DNA of 64,000 nucleotides from Nocardioides sp. Iso805N (GTDB lineage Bacteria > Actinomycetota > Actinomycetes > Propionibacteriales > Nocardioidaceae), in NCBI RefSeq assembly GCF_000364605.1, contig NZ_KB822579.1, positions 1 through 64,000 on the forward strand, in the 5' to 3' direction. Shown one piece after another: positions 43,889 to 51,367 of this stretch (position 1 is the first letter of the stretch; every line of letters starts with the position of its first letter). A model generated the notes under the pieces. That model worked only from the letters and a program-made list of their open reading frames with translations, had not been told where the DNA came from and ran no database searches. A program made the translations under genes and the position numbers.

Positions 43889-44587
43889 CTAGTCCCGCCG
43901 ACCCTGGCGCGAACCGCGGTAGGCCGCCTCGCGCAGCGCCGACAGCGGCCGGACCGGCCGCAGCCCGGGCGCGGCGTGCAGCATCGGATCGAAGGCGATC
44001 GACTCGTCGGCACCCACCTCGTCGACGACGAGTCGCCCGACCTCGTGCCACCGGGGGTGCGATTCGAGGACGTCGAAGGCGAGCGGGCGGCTCTCGCTCA
44101 CCGCGCTGAGGGCTGCGGGCGAGGCGTCCGCGGTCCAGTCGGTGACCGGCCGGAGCACGATCAGGGTGCTGCCGCCGTCGGCGGTGGCGTAGGGCAGCAC
44201 CGTGCTGAAGGCGCGCGAGGTCCAGCGCCGGGCGGGGAGCACCAGCCAACGCGCCCACGTCGGTTGCGCGGTGGTGGTGAGAAGCAGGTCGATCGGTTGC
44301 GCGTCAGCACCTGCGTCGGTGGCGTCGGTGGTGGCGTTGGCGGCGTGCGCCGGCGCGACCCGAACGGCCAGACCGAGCAGGTCGGGGGACCGGTCCGGGA
44401 GCCCGATGCCCCGGGAGAGTCGGACGGTGACGGAGTGCTCGCCCCGGCCCAGCGCCCCGCCCAGCGCGGAGTCACCGCCGTCGATCAGCAGCCGGCCGTG
44501 GCCGACGCGTCCGACCGGGTGGAACGCTCGCGCGTCGCGCAGTCGCGCCAGTCGTCGGAATCCCGCGGTCACCGGTGGTAGCTGCAT
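43889..44587 (-). CDS. Conserved actinobacterial protein of unknown function
   Basis: 232 aa, ATG 44587; the very long frame above it is antisense to Nif3. Soluble, no signal peptide. Conserved-looking parts are ARAFHPVGRVGHGRLLI, SRGIGLPDRSPDLLGLAVRV, IDLLLTTTAQPTWARWLVLP and the C-terminal FDPMLHAAPGLRPVRPLSAL. Proteins with this pattern are sometimes labelled phosphodiesterase in databases, without support that I can see; a distant likeness to the catalase core (HPVG..., LGLAVR) is worth testing. Divergent from Nif3. Confidence 0.75.
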   Translation of the reverse strand: MQLPPVTAGFRRLARLRDARAFHPVGRVGHGRLLIDGGDSALGGALGRGEHSVTVRLSRGIGLPDRSPDLLGLAVRVAPAHAANATTDATDAGADAQPIDLLLTTTAQPTWARWLVLPARRWTSRAFSTVLPYATADGGSTLIVLRPVTDWTADASPAALSAVSESRPLAFDVLESHPRWHEVGRLVVDEVGADESIAFDPMLHAAPGLRPVRPLSALREAAYRGSRQGRRD

Positions 44588-44644
44588 GAGGCTCGGTACC
44601 CTCGACCGCCACAGGCTGACGTCTCGACCTACTAGCCTGACGCC

Positions 44645-45781
44645 ATGCCAGCCCCACGCCTCGGTGACGTCGTCGATCTGCTGCACGGGTGGTACCCGCC
44701 GGACACGGCGGCGGGGTGGGACGCGGTCGGGTTGGTCAACGGCGACCCGGAGGCGCCCTGCGAGAGGGTGCTGTTCGCGGTCGATCCGACGCTGCCGGTG
44801 GCACAGGAGGCGGCGCAGTGGGGGGCCCAGCTGCTGGTCACGCACCACCCACTGTTCCTCAAGCCCGTGCACGGGTTCGCGCCGACGACACCGAAGGGGC
44901 GCACGCTGTGGGCGCTCTCGCAGGCCGGCTGCGGGCTGCTGGCCGCGCACACCAACGCCGACCAGGCCGAAGCCGGGGTCAGTGAGGCGATGGCGCTCGC
45001 GCTCGGACTGCAGGACATCCGCCCCCTCGAGCCGGCCGCACCCGCCGCGGCCGAGCAGCTGGACAAGCTGACCACCTACGTACCCGCGGCGGACGCCGAC
45101 CGCCTTCGCCGGGCCCTTGCCGACGCCGGCGCAGGTCGGCTCGGCGACTACGACAACGCCAGCTTCTCGACCCCGGGCGAGGGCCGGTTCCGCCCGCTGG
45201 ACGGCGCAGCCCCGCACATCGGGGCCGTCGGCGAGCTCAGCGTGGTCGACGAGGTCAGGATCGAGGCCGTCCTGCCGCGCGTACGTCGCAGCGCGGTCAT
45301 CGAGGCACTGCTGGTGGCACATCCCTACGAGGTCCCGGCGTACGACGTCGTCGAGCTGGCCCCGACCGTGCCCGCGCAGACCGGCTTCGGCAGGATCGGC
45401 ACCTTGCCGACGCCGATGACGCTGGCCGACTTCGCCGCCCACGTCGCCGGCAGCGTGCCGCGGACGACGGCAGGAATCAGGGCCGGTGGACGAGCGGACC
45501 GAACGATCCGGACGGTCGCGCTGTGCGGGGGCGCCGGCGACTCGCTGCTGCCGGTGGTCCGTTCTTCGGGTGCCGACGTCTACGTCACCAGCGATCTCCG
45601 GCACCACCTGAGCAGCGAGTTCCTGGAGCAGGACGGGGCCGCACTGGTCGACGTACCGCACTGGGCGGCTGAGTGGACCTGGCTCCCGCTGGTGGCAGGG
45701 CGGCTGCGGGCCGCTCTGGGGGATAGGGTGGAGGCGCGCGTCTCGGAGATCGTCACCGACCCGTGGACAGTGCGCATCTGA
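44645..45781 (+). CDS. Nif3-like dinuclear metal centre protein
   Basis: 378 aa, ATG 44645. NIF3/YbgI family; forms toroidal hexamers with two metals. Metal-binding signatures: LLVTHHPLFLKPVHG, LLAAHTNADQAEAGV in the N-half, and DVPHWAAEWTWLPL near the C-terminus, with the PII-like insert in between (about 130-245). GTP cyclohydrolase activity has been proposed for relatives but the role is unsettled. TAGCCT ends 5 nt before the ATG, so the message is probably leaderless. First gene of an operon with the zinc-ribbon and RNase H/CobC genes. Confidence 0.92.
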   Translation: MPAPRLGDVVDLLHGWYPPDTAAGWDAVGLVNGDPEAPCERVLFAVDPTLPVAQEAAQWGAQLLVTHHPLFLKPVHGFAPTTPKGRTLWALSQAGCGLLAAHTNADQAEAGVSEAMALALGLQDIRPLEPAAPAAAEQLDKLTTYVPAADADRLRRALADAGAGRLGDYDNASFSTPGEGRFRPLDGAAPHIGAVGELSVVDEVRIEAVLPRVRRSAVIEALLVAHPYEVPAYDVVELAPTVPAQTGFGRIGTLPTPMTLADFAAHVAGSVPRTTAGIRAGGRADRTIRTVALCGGAGDSLLPVVRSSGADVYVTSDLRHHLSSEFLEQDGAALVDVPHWAAEWTWLPLVAGRLRAALGDRVEARVSEIVTDPWTVRI

Positions 45782-45805
45782 TCTCACATCTCAAGAGGAG
45801 CACTG

Positions 45806-46546
45806 GTGAAGGCCGACCCGTTCGCCCAGTTGAAGCTGCTGGACATCGCCGAGATCGACGCACGGATCCTGCAGCTGCGCCACCAGCTCAAGAACCTCCC
45901 GGAGACCCAGCAGATCCGCGACCTGCAGGTCGAGCGGAAGAAGATCGACGACGTCGCCATCGACGTACGCACGCGACGTGACGACCTCGCGCTGGCGCAG
46001 ACCAAGGCCGAGAAGGACGTCGAGTCGGTCCGGGTGCGGCGTGCCAAGGAGCAGCAGCGCATCGACGCGGGCCAGGTCACCAACCCCAAGGATCTCGAGC
46101 GTCTCCAGGCCGAGCTGGCCAACATCGACCGCCGGATCGGCGTCCTGGAGGACGAGGAGCTCGAGGTGATGGAGCAGCTCGAGTCCGCCACCACCGAGGC
46201 CGTCGGCTTCGACTCCCAGGTCGCCGAGATCGAGGCGAAGGTCGCCGAGCTCACCGCGGCTCGTGCCGAGCGCGGTGCCGAGATCGAGCGCAAGCTGGCC
46301 GACGTCATCGCCGAGCGCGAGCCAGCGATCGAGGGACTGCCCGCCGACCTGCTGGCCCTCTACGACAGGCTGCGCGAGCAGCACGGTGTCGGCGCCGCCG
46401 AGCTGCGTGCCCGTCAGTGCGGCGGCTGCCGGCTCAGCGTCGAGCCCGCCGAGCTGTCCCGGATCCGCACCGCTCAGAGCAACGAGGTCATCCGGCACGA
46501 GGAGTGCGGCGTGATCATGATCCGCACGGCCGAGTCCGGTCTGTGA
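45806..46546 (+). CDS. Coiled-coil zinc-ribbon protein
   Basis: 246 aa, GTG 45806 after AAGAGGAG. Residues about 10-180 form a long antiparallel coiled coil rich in Glu, Lys, Arg and Leu; a C-terminal zinc ribbon follows. Ligands are CGGC (CxxC) and HEEC, that is Cys-Cys-His-Cys, where relatives generally have CxxC twice. The family is conserved next to Nif3 and RNase H/CobC genes in actinobacteria, and a nucleic-acid role is supposed. It lies 24 nt after nif3 and overlaps the next gene by GTGA. Confidence 0.9.
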   Translation: MKADPFAQLKLLDIAEIDARILQLRHQLKNLPETQQIRDLQVERKKIDDVAIDVRTRRDDLALAQTKAEKDVESVRVRRAKEQQRIDAGQVTNPKDLERLQAELANIDRRIGVLEDEELEVMEQLESATTEAVGFDSQVAEIEAKVAELTAARAERGAEIERKLADVIAEREPAIEGLPADLLALYDRLREQHGVGAAELRARQCGGCRLSVEPAELSRIRTAQSNEVIRHEECGVIMIRTAESGL

Positions 46547-47724
46547 CAGGTGTTGTGACCTCTCGGGTCCTGATCGAGGCGGACGGCGGCTCGCGGGGCA
46601 ACCCCGGGCCTGCGGCGTACGGCGCCGTCCTCAAGGATGCTGCCACCGGTGAAGTGCTGGCCGAGGACGGCACCCCGATCGGGATCGCGACCAACAACGT
46701 CGCCGAGTACTCCGGCCTCATCGCCGGCCTGCGACTCGCCGCCGAGTTCGCGCCCGACGCCGAGGTCGAGGTCCGGATGGACTCGAAGCTGGTCGTGGAG
46801 CAGATGAGCGGCCGCTGGCAGGTCAAGCACCCCGCGATGAAGCCGCTCGCCGCCGAGGCGAAGGCGCTGGCGCCGGCGGGCACCGTCTACACCTGGGTGC
46901 GGCGCGAGCTGAACAAGCACGCCGACCGGCTCGCCAACGAGGCCCTGGACGGCCTGCGACACGGCGTGAGCGTCGCGGAGCGCGAGGACACCAGCCTGGT
47001 CGCCGAGGTCGAGTCGGTCCGTGCCGAGGTGCCGGCCCGCGGCTGGTCCCGCCCGGGCGCCGCCACCACCCTGATCCTGCTGCGTCACGGTGTCACGCCG
47101 CACACCCTGGAGAAGCGTTTCTCCGGCGGCCTGGCCTCGGCCAACCCGCCGCTGTCGGACGACGGCCGGGCCCAGGTCCGCGCGTCGGCCGAGTGGCTGA
47201 TGCCGCTCAAGGAGCGGATCAGCGCCATCATCGCCTCACCCGTACGGCGAACCCGTGAGTCGGCGCAGATCGCTGCCGACGTACTCGGCAAGCAGGTGAG
47301 CGAGGAGCCAGGCTTCGCCGAGATGGAGTTCGGCGAGTGGGACGGGCTGACCTTCGCCGAAGTGGGGGAGCGGTATCCCGGCGAGCTGGAGCGCTGGCTG
47401 CGGTCGTTGGAGGAGGCACCGCGCGGCGGTGAGTCGTTCCGGGCCGTGGAGAAGCGGGTCCTGGACGGGCTGGACCGGTTGCTGGAGCGCCACCACGGCG
47501 AGACGGTGCTGGTGGTCAGTCACGTGACCCCGATCAAGACGTTGGTCGCACGAGCGCTCGAGGCCGAGCTGGACGCGGTCTACCGGATGGAGCTGGCGCC
47601 GGCGTCGATCAGCGTGATCACGTTCTACGACGACGGCAACGACGGGTCGACGCGCGGCTCGCTGCGGCTGTTCAACGCGCTGCCGCCGTCGCGGGATCCG
47701 ATCGCGACCGTCTCGACCTGGTAG
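46543..47724 (+). CDS. Bifunctional RNase H / alpha-ribazole phosphatase-type protein
   Basis: 393 aa, GTG 46543 (GTGA overlap); GTG 46555 is an alternative start. N-terminal RNase HI (about 5-140) keeps the acidic residues: Asp in EADGGSRGNPGP, Glu in VAEYSGLIAGL, Asp in RMDSKLVVEQM, Asp in NKHADRLANEA. C-terminal histidine phosphatase/CobC domain (about 175-385): LLRHGVTPHT, IASPVRRTRESAQ and VSHVTPIKTL. This fusion is known in mycobacteria (Rv2228c). It should cut RNA in RNA:DNA hybrids and remove phosphate from a small substrate, perhaps in cobalamin synthesis. Confidence 0.95.
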   Translation: MTGVVTSRVLIEADGGSRGNPGPAAYGAVLKDAATGEVLAEDGTPIGIATNNVAEYSGLIAGLRLAAEFAPDAEVEVRMDSKLVVEQMSGRWQVKHPAMKPLAAEAKALAPAGTVYTWVRRELNKHADRLANEALDGLRHGVSVAEREDTSLVAEVESVRAEVPARGWSRPGAATTLILLRHGVTPHTLEKRFSGGLASANPPLSDDGRAQVRASAEWLMPLKERISAIIASPVRRTRESAQIAADVLGKQVSEEPGFAEMEFGEWDGLTFAEVGERYPGELERWLRSLEEAPRGGESFRAVEKRVLDGLDRLLERHHGETVLVVSHVTPIKTLVARALEAELDAVYRMELAPASISVITFYDDGNDGSTRGSLRLFNALPPSRDPIATVSTW

Positions 47725-47733
47725 CGGGTCTCC

Positions 47734-48510
47734 TCAGAGCTCGCCGACCACCACGTCGAGCTGCACGCCCGTCTTCCCGGGTGCTGACGTCTCGACGGTC
47801 CAGCCCAGGTCGCGCAGCGCGTCGGCGAGCGCCGCAGGAGTGCGAGGAGCGGCACCCGACTCCATCAGGGCGCGCACGATCCGGCCCTTGGTGGCCTTGT
47901 TGAAGTGGCTCACCACCTTCCGCGCACCGCCGACCTCGTGCAGCACCCGCACCGTCGCGGTCCGCGCGGCCACCTCGTCGGGCCGCCAGAACGCCGCGTA
48001 GGTGCCGCTGCGCAGGTCGACCAGCAGGCCGTTGCCCAGTGCCTCGAGCACGCCGTCACCGAGGTGGCGACGCCAGTGCGCCTGCACCCCGCCGAGACCG
48101 GGCAGGGTGGTGTCGCCGGAGAGCCGGTACGCGGGGATCCGGTCGCCCATGCCGACCAGCCCGAAGACGGACGAGGTCACCATCACCCGGGACGCGGCCC
48201 GGCGCTTCGCGGCGGTGGAGAGCGTCGAGGCATCGAGGGCGTCGTACAGGACGCCCGTGTAGATCGTGTCGGCCCGCGCCGTGGCCGCCTCGTGCAGGGA
48301 GGCGTTGAGCGCGACCAGTTCCGGCTGGGTCTTGGGTACGCCGAGGACATCCATGGCGACCGCCGGATCCCCCGAGCACAGTGTCACCAGCGCCTCGATC
48401 ACCGTCGAGCGCGCCGACGTCAGCGACGGCAGTGAGAGGGAGGACAGATCGAGCGGGGCACCGCGACGCGGAGCCGATTTTCCCTCGGACGGCGGCAACA
48501 GGATCAGCAC
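47734..48510 (-). CDS. yaaA: YaaA family peroxide stress protein
   Basis: 258 aa, GTG 48510. Starts LILLPPSEGKSAPRRG, the family hallmark; later parts are YTGVLYDALDASTLS and KVVSHFNKATKGRIVRALM. E. coli YaaA lowers free iron and DNA damage under H2O2 stress and binds DNA. Convergent with the RNase H/CobC gene; its start is only 19 nt from that of the divergent RNB gene, so the two promoters must overlap each other's coding sequence. Confidence 0.92.
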   Translation of the reverse strand: MLILLPPSEGKSAPRRGAPLDLSSLSLPSLTSARSTVIEALVTLCSGDPAVAMDVLGVPKTQPELVALNASLHEAATARADTIYTGVLYDALDASTLSTAAKRRAASRVMVTSSVFGLVGMGDRIPAYRLSGDTTLPGLGGVQAHWRRHLGDGVLEALGNGLLVDLRSGTYAAFWRPDEVAARTATVRVLHEVGGARKVVSHFNKATKGRIVRALMESGAAPRTPAALADALRDLGWTVETSAPGKTGVQLDVVVGEL

Positions 48511-48529
48511 GAGCGGCTATCTTTCCAAG

Positions 48530-49978
48530 GTGCCCAGCAATCAAGTGATCCGGGTCGCCCAGGCCGACGACGGAGTCGCCGCGCAGACACTGCGTGACGG
48601 CATCCACCAGCTCCAGCAGGAGCTCGACGTGACAGCGGGGTTCCCGCCGGAGGTCGAAGCAGCAGCAGCGGCGGCTGCGCGGAGTCCACGGCTGCCCAAC
48701 CTCGATCGGACCGATCTGCCGTTCATCACCATCGACCCGCCGACGTCGATGGACCTGGACCAGGCGATGCACCTGGCGCGCCACGGCGACGGCTACACGG
48801 TGCATTACGCGATCGCCGACGTGGCCGCCTTCGTCAGTCCGGGCGGACCCATCGACGTCGAGGCGCACAAGCGCGGCGAGTCGCTCTACGGCGCCGACTC
48901 GTTGATCCCGCTGCATCCGAAGGTCATCTCCGAGGACGCCGCCAGCCTGCTGCCCGGCGAGGTCCGGCCGGCATTGCTGTGGACGATCGAGCTCGACGCC
49001 GACGGCGAGGGCATCTCGGCGCACGTCGAGCGAGCGCGGGTGCGCTCCACGGCCAAGCTCGACTACGCCGGCGTGCAGCAGCAACTCGACGACGGCACCG
49101 CGTCGGAGATGCTGCAGCTGCTGCGTGAGATCGGCCAGCTGCGTCAGCACATCGAGGCCAAGCGCGGCGGCGTCAACCTCACGCTGCCGGACCAGGAGAT
49201 CGAGGTGACCGGCGACCAGTGGCGACTGGCGTTCCGCAGCCAGCTGCCGGTCGAGGAGTGGAACGCCCAGATCTCGCTGCTGACCGGGTTCGGTGCTGCC
49301 TCCCTGATGGTCTACGCGCGCGTCGGCGTGCTGCGCACGCTGCCGCCGCCGGACCCGCACGACGTGCAGCGGCTGCACCGCACGGCCACGGCGCTCGGGA
49401 TCGACTGGCCGGCCGAGATGCTCTACGGGGACTTCATCCGCACGCTGGACCCGACCAACTCCAAGCACGCGGCCATGACGGTGGCGTGCACCCGGCTGCT
49501 GCGCGGCAGTGGCTACGCCACCTTCGACGGCGAGCTGCCGGAGCTGAGCGAGCACGCCGCGCTGGCCTCGGAGTATGCGCACGTGACCGCGCCGCTGCGC
49601 CGCCTCGTCGATCGCTACGCCGGTGAGATCTGCGTGGCGCTGTGCGCCGATCAGCCGGTGCCGGACTGGGTGCACCACGCGTTGCCGAACCTGCCTGACG
49701 AGATGCGGAGCTCGGGCCGCCGTGCCGCGACGTACGAGCGTGGTGTCACCGACCTGGTGGAGGCGGGCGTGCTGGCGCCGCACGTCGGCAAGACCTTCGA
49801 GGGTGTCATCGTCGAGGTCGACGAGAAGGCCGGGACGCGGGGCAGCGTCACGCTGCGCGAGCCGGCCGTCGAGGCCGGCGTGAGTGGCGAGGAGCCGCTG
49901 CCGCTGGGCACCGACGTCACCGTCACCCTCGTCACCGCCGACGTGGCGACGCGGAAGGTGGCTTTCAGGCTGGCGTAG
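48530..49978 (+). CDS. RNB-domain exoribonuclease (RNase II family)
   Basis: 482 aa, GTG 48530; the frame is open further up but that would run antisense through yaaA. The RNB catalytic acids are in FITIDPPTSMDLDQAMHLA. Other family parts: YAIADVAAFVSPGG, RGESLYGADSLIPLHP, YAHVTAPLRRLVDRYA. A short C-terminal beta part (about 415-482) may be an S1-like domain. It should degrade single-stranded RNA 3' to 5'. No ribosome site is visible. Its 3' end overlaps the convergent gene at 49965 by 14 nt. Confidence 0.92.
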   Translation: MPSNQVIRVAQADDGVAAQTLRDGIHQLQQELDVTAGFPPEVEAAAAAAARSPRLPNLDRTDLPFITIDPPTSMDLDQAMHLARHGDGYTVHYAIADVAAFVSPGGPIDVEAHKRGESLYGADSLIPLHPKVISEDAASLLPGEVRPALLWTIELDADGEGISAHVERARVRSTAKLDYAGVQQQLDDGTASEMLQLLREIGQLRQHIEAKRGGVNLTLPDQEIEVTGDQWRLAFRSQLPVEEWNAQISLLTGFGAASLMVYARVGVLRTLPPPDPHDVQRLHRTATALGIDWPAEMLYGDFIRTLDPTNSKHAAMTVACTRLLRGSGYATFDGELPELSEHAALASEYAHVTAPLRRLVDRYAGEICVALCADQPVPDWVHHALPNLPDEMRSSGRRAATYERGVTDLVEAGVLAPHVGKTFEGVIVEVDEKAGTRGSVTLREPAVEAGVSGEEPLPLGTDVTVTLVTADVATRKVAFRLA

Positions 49979-50600
49979 CTGCGCCGGCGCGCCGCCGGCG
50001 CAGGATCACCACCTGCAGCCCGATGATGACCACGATCGCCGCACCGATCGCGCCGTAGGTGAGGTAGGTGCCGGTGTGGCTGCCGGGCACGTAGGTCAGC
50101 GTGCCGGTGATGCTCGCCGCGGTGGCGCCGTAGTGGATCGGGATCGTCCAGTCCTTGATCAGGTGCTGGTGCTTCGGGTCCTTCTCGACGTTCGGCGGGT
50201 TGATCGTGCCCATCCAGTGGATGCGGTGGTCGTGCCACTGGGCGTGGTTGGTCGAGTTGAGCTTCACCCACACCGGTGCCGCGCTCGCGTTGGCGTCCTT
50301 GGGCACCTCGATGACGTTCAGCTTGTTGAGGGCGACCGCCGGCGAGAGCTTGTTCTCCCACACGCCGTCAGCGGTCACCTTGAGGTACTGGTCGTGCTGG
50401 TAGCCCTCGATGATCAGCGGCGTCGAGCTGGTGTTGGTGACGGTGATCTGCTCGCCGTTGCCGGGTGCGCGGACGATCACGCCGGCGATCGCCGGCGTGA
50501 TGCCGGTCACCTTGGTGACGTAGGTGGAGAAGCCGTCGGCGTACGCCGGGACGGGCAGCAACAGCATCAGCACGCTCAGCAGCGCGGCGCAGCGGCGCAC
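49965..50600 (-). CDS. Exported His-rich membrane-anchored protein, probably copper-related
   Basis: 211 aa, GTG 50600 after GAGAGGAAC. Signal peptide (about 1-22, cleavage after AYA), a beta-rich extracytoplasmic domain, one C-terminal helix (about 180-202, YGAIGAAIVVIIGLQVVIL) and an Arg-rich cytoplasmic end. His residues cluster in NHAQWHDHRIHWMGT and in DPKHQHLIKDW, fitting metal binding. Its upstream region carries the same promoter motif as the CopC/CopD fusion and ycnI genes, so I infer a copper function in the same regulon. Confidence 0.75.
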   Translation of the reverse strand: MRRCAALLSVLMLLLPVPAYADGFSTYVTKVTGITPAIAGVIVRAPGNGEQITVTNTSSTPLIIEGYQHDQYLKVTADGVWENKLSPAVALNKLNVIEVPKDANASAAPVWVKLNSTNHAQWHDHRIHWMGTINPPNVEKDPKHQHLIKDWTIPIHYGATAASITGTLTYVPGSHTGTYLTYGAIGAAIVVIIGLQVVILRRRRAGAATPA

Positions 50601-50634
50601 AGCAGGGTTCCTCTCGACAGGGGTGTTCCGGGGT

Positions 50635-50665
50635 ACAGGTCGGCGTGGAGGCCCCGTCGGTTCCC
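50635..50665 (-). promoter_or_regulatory. ECF-type promoter of the His-rich exported protein (motif copy B)
   Basis: On the minus strand GGGAACC (50665-50659) is followed after exactly 17 nt by GACCTGT. It ends 35 nt before the GTG at 50600. The same two elements at the same spacing occur at 51332-51362 and 55450-55421. A GGGAAC -35 box is typical for ECF sigma factors, including the SigC type encoded next door. Confidence 0.7.
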
Positions 50666-50699
50666 GCAGGTCTCGAAGGGCTGGCTACAGTCGCTCCCC

Positions 50700-51254
50700 G
50701 TGACCGCTGCGACCGACCCTCGTGCGGACGCGTGGACGCTGCTCGCCTGCGCCGCTCGGGACGCCGCACCTGAGGACCGACCCCGGGCCACCGAGGCCTT
50801 CGCCGCCGCGACCTGGCAGGACGTGTGGCGGCTCTGCGCCCACCTCGGCGATCGGGACCGTGCCGACGACCTGACCCAGGAGACCTACCTCCGGGTGCTG
50901 CGCTCGCTGGGCTCCTACCGGGGCGAGTCGCCGGTGCGGCCGTGGCTGTTCAGCATCGTGCGCCGGGTCGTGGCGGACGACATCGCCGCGCGCCAGCGGC
51001 GCCGCCGCGAGCCGGTCGGCGCGATCCGCGACGTACCCGACCACCAGGGGAGCGTGGTGCTGGAGTCACTGCTGGAGTCCCTCGATCCCGACCGGCGGCT
51101 CGCGTTCGTGCTCACCCAGGTGCTCGGCTACTCCTATGTCGACGCCGCCGAGGCGTGCGAGTGTCCGGTCGGCACCATCCGCTCGCGGGTCGCGAGGGCC
51201 CGCGAGGATCTGGTCGCCATGATGGACGGCGCCCGCGACCGCAGGCTCGCCTGA
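50700..51254 (+). CDS. sigC: ECF RNA polymerase sigma factor, SigC-like
   Basis: 184 aa, GTG 50700. Region 2: WQDVWRLCAHLGDRDRADDL then TQETYLRVLRSLGSYRG; region 4: LGYSYVDAAEACECPVGTIR then SRVARAREDLVAMM. Both blocks closely resemble mycobacterial SigC, which unlike most ECF factors has no dedicated anti-sigma gene. Here an anti-sigma-type zinc finger does follow, at the head of the CopC/CopD fusion, separated by a strong terminator. No copy of the GGGAACC motif faces this gene, so autoregulation through it is not seen. Confidence 0.88.
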   Translation: MTAATDPRADAWTLLACAARDAAPEDRPRATEAFAAATWQDVWRLCAHLGDRDRADDLTQETYLRVLRSLGSYRGESPVRPWLFSIVRRVVADDIAARQRRRREPVGAIRDVPDHQGSVVLESLLESLDPDRRLAFVLTQVLGYSYVDAAEACECPVGTIRSRVARAREDLVAMMDGARDRRLA

Positions 51255-51269
51255 CCCTCTGGTCCGGAG

Positions 51270-51305
51270 ATGGGCAAAGGGGCACGGGCGTGCCCCTTTG
51301 CCCAT
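51270..51305 (+). terminator. Terminator between the sigma factor and the fusion gene
   Basis: Two perfect 17-nt arms (51270-51286, 51289-51305), ATGGGCAAAGGGGCACG and its inverse, leave a loop of 2 (in practice 4 or more) nt. It begins 16 nt after the sigma stop and separates its transcription from the next gene, which has its own promoter motif. Confidence 0.85.
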
Positions 51306-51331
51306 GTCGTCGGCTACGGCTCCCGAACGGC

Positions 51332-51362
51332 GGGAACCAGAACGGCGCCGGCGCCGACCTGT
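51332..51362 (+). promoter_or_regulatory. ECF-type promoter of the zinc finger-CopC-CopD gene (motif copy A)
   Basis: GGGAACC (51332-51338), 17 nt, then GACCTGT (51356-51362). The GTG start is at 51368, so transcription would begin at or next to the start codon, which fits the lack of a ribosome site. Copy A and the ycnI copy also share the flanking CGGGAACCAGAACG. Confidence 0.7.
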
Positions 51363-51367
51363 CCAGC

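Noticed and set aside
50825..51367. Extension of the copper fusion frame back through the sigma gene
   Set aside because: It overlaps sigma coding sequence in another frame and is low-complexity; the zinc finger starts at GTG 51368.
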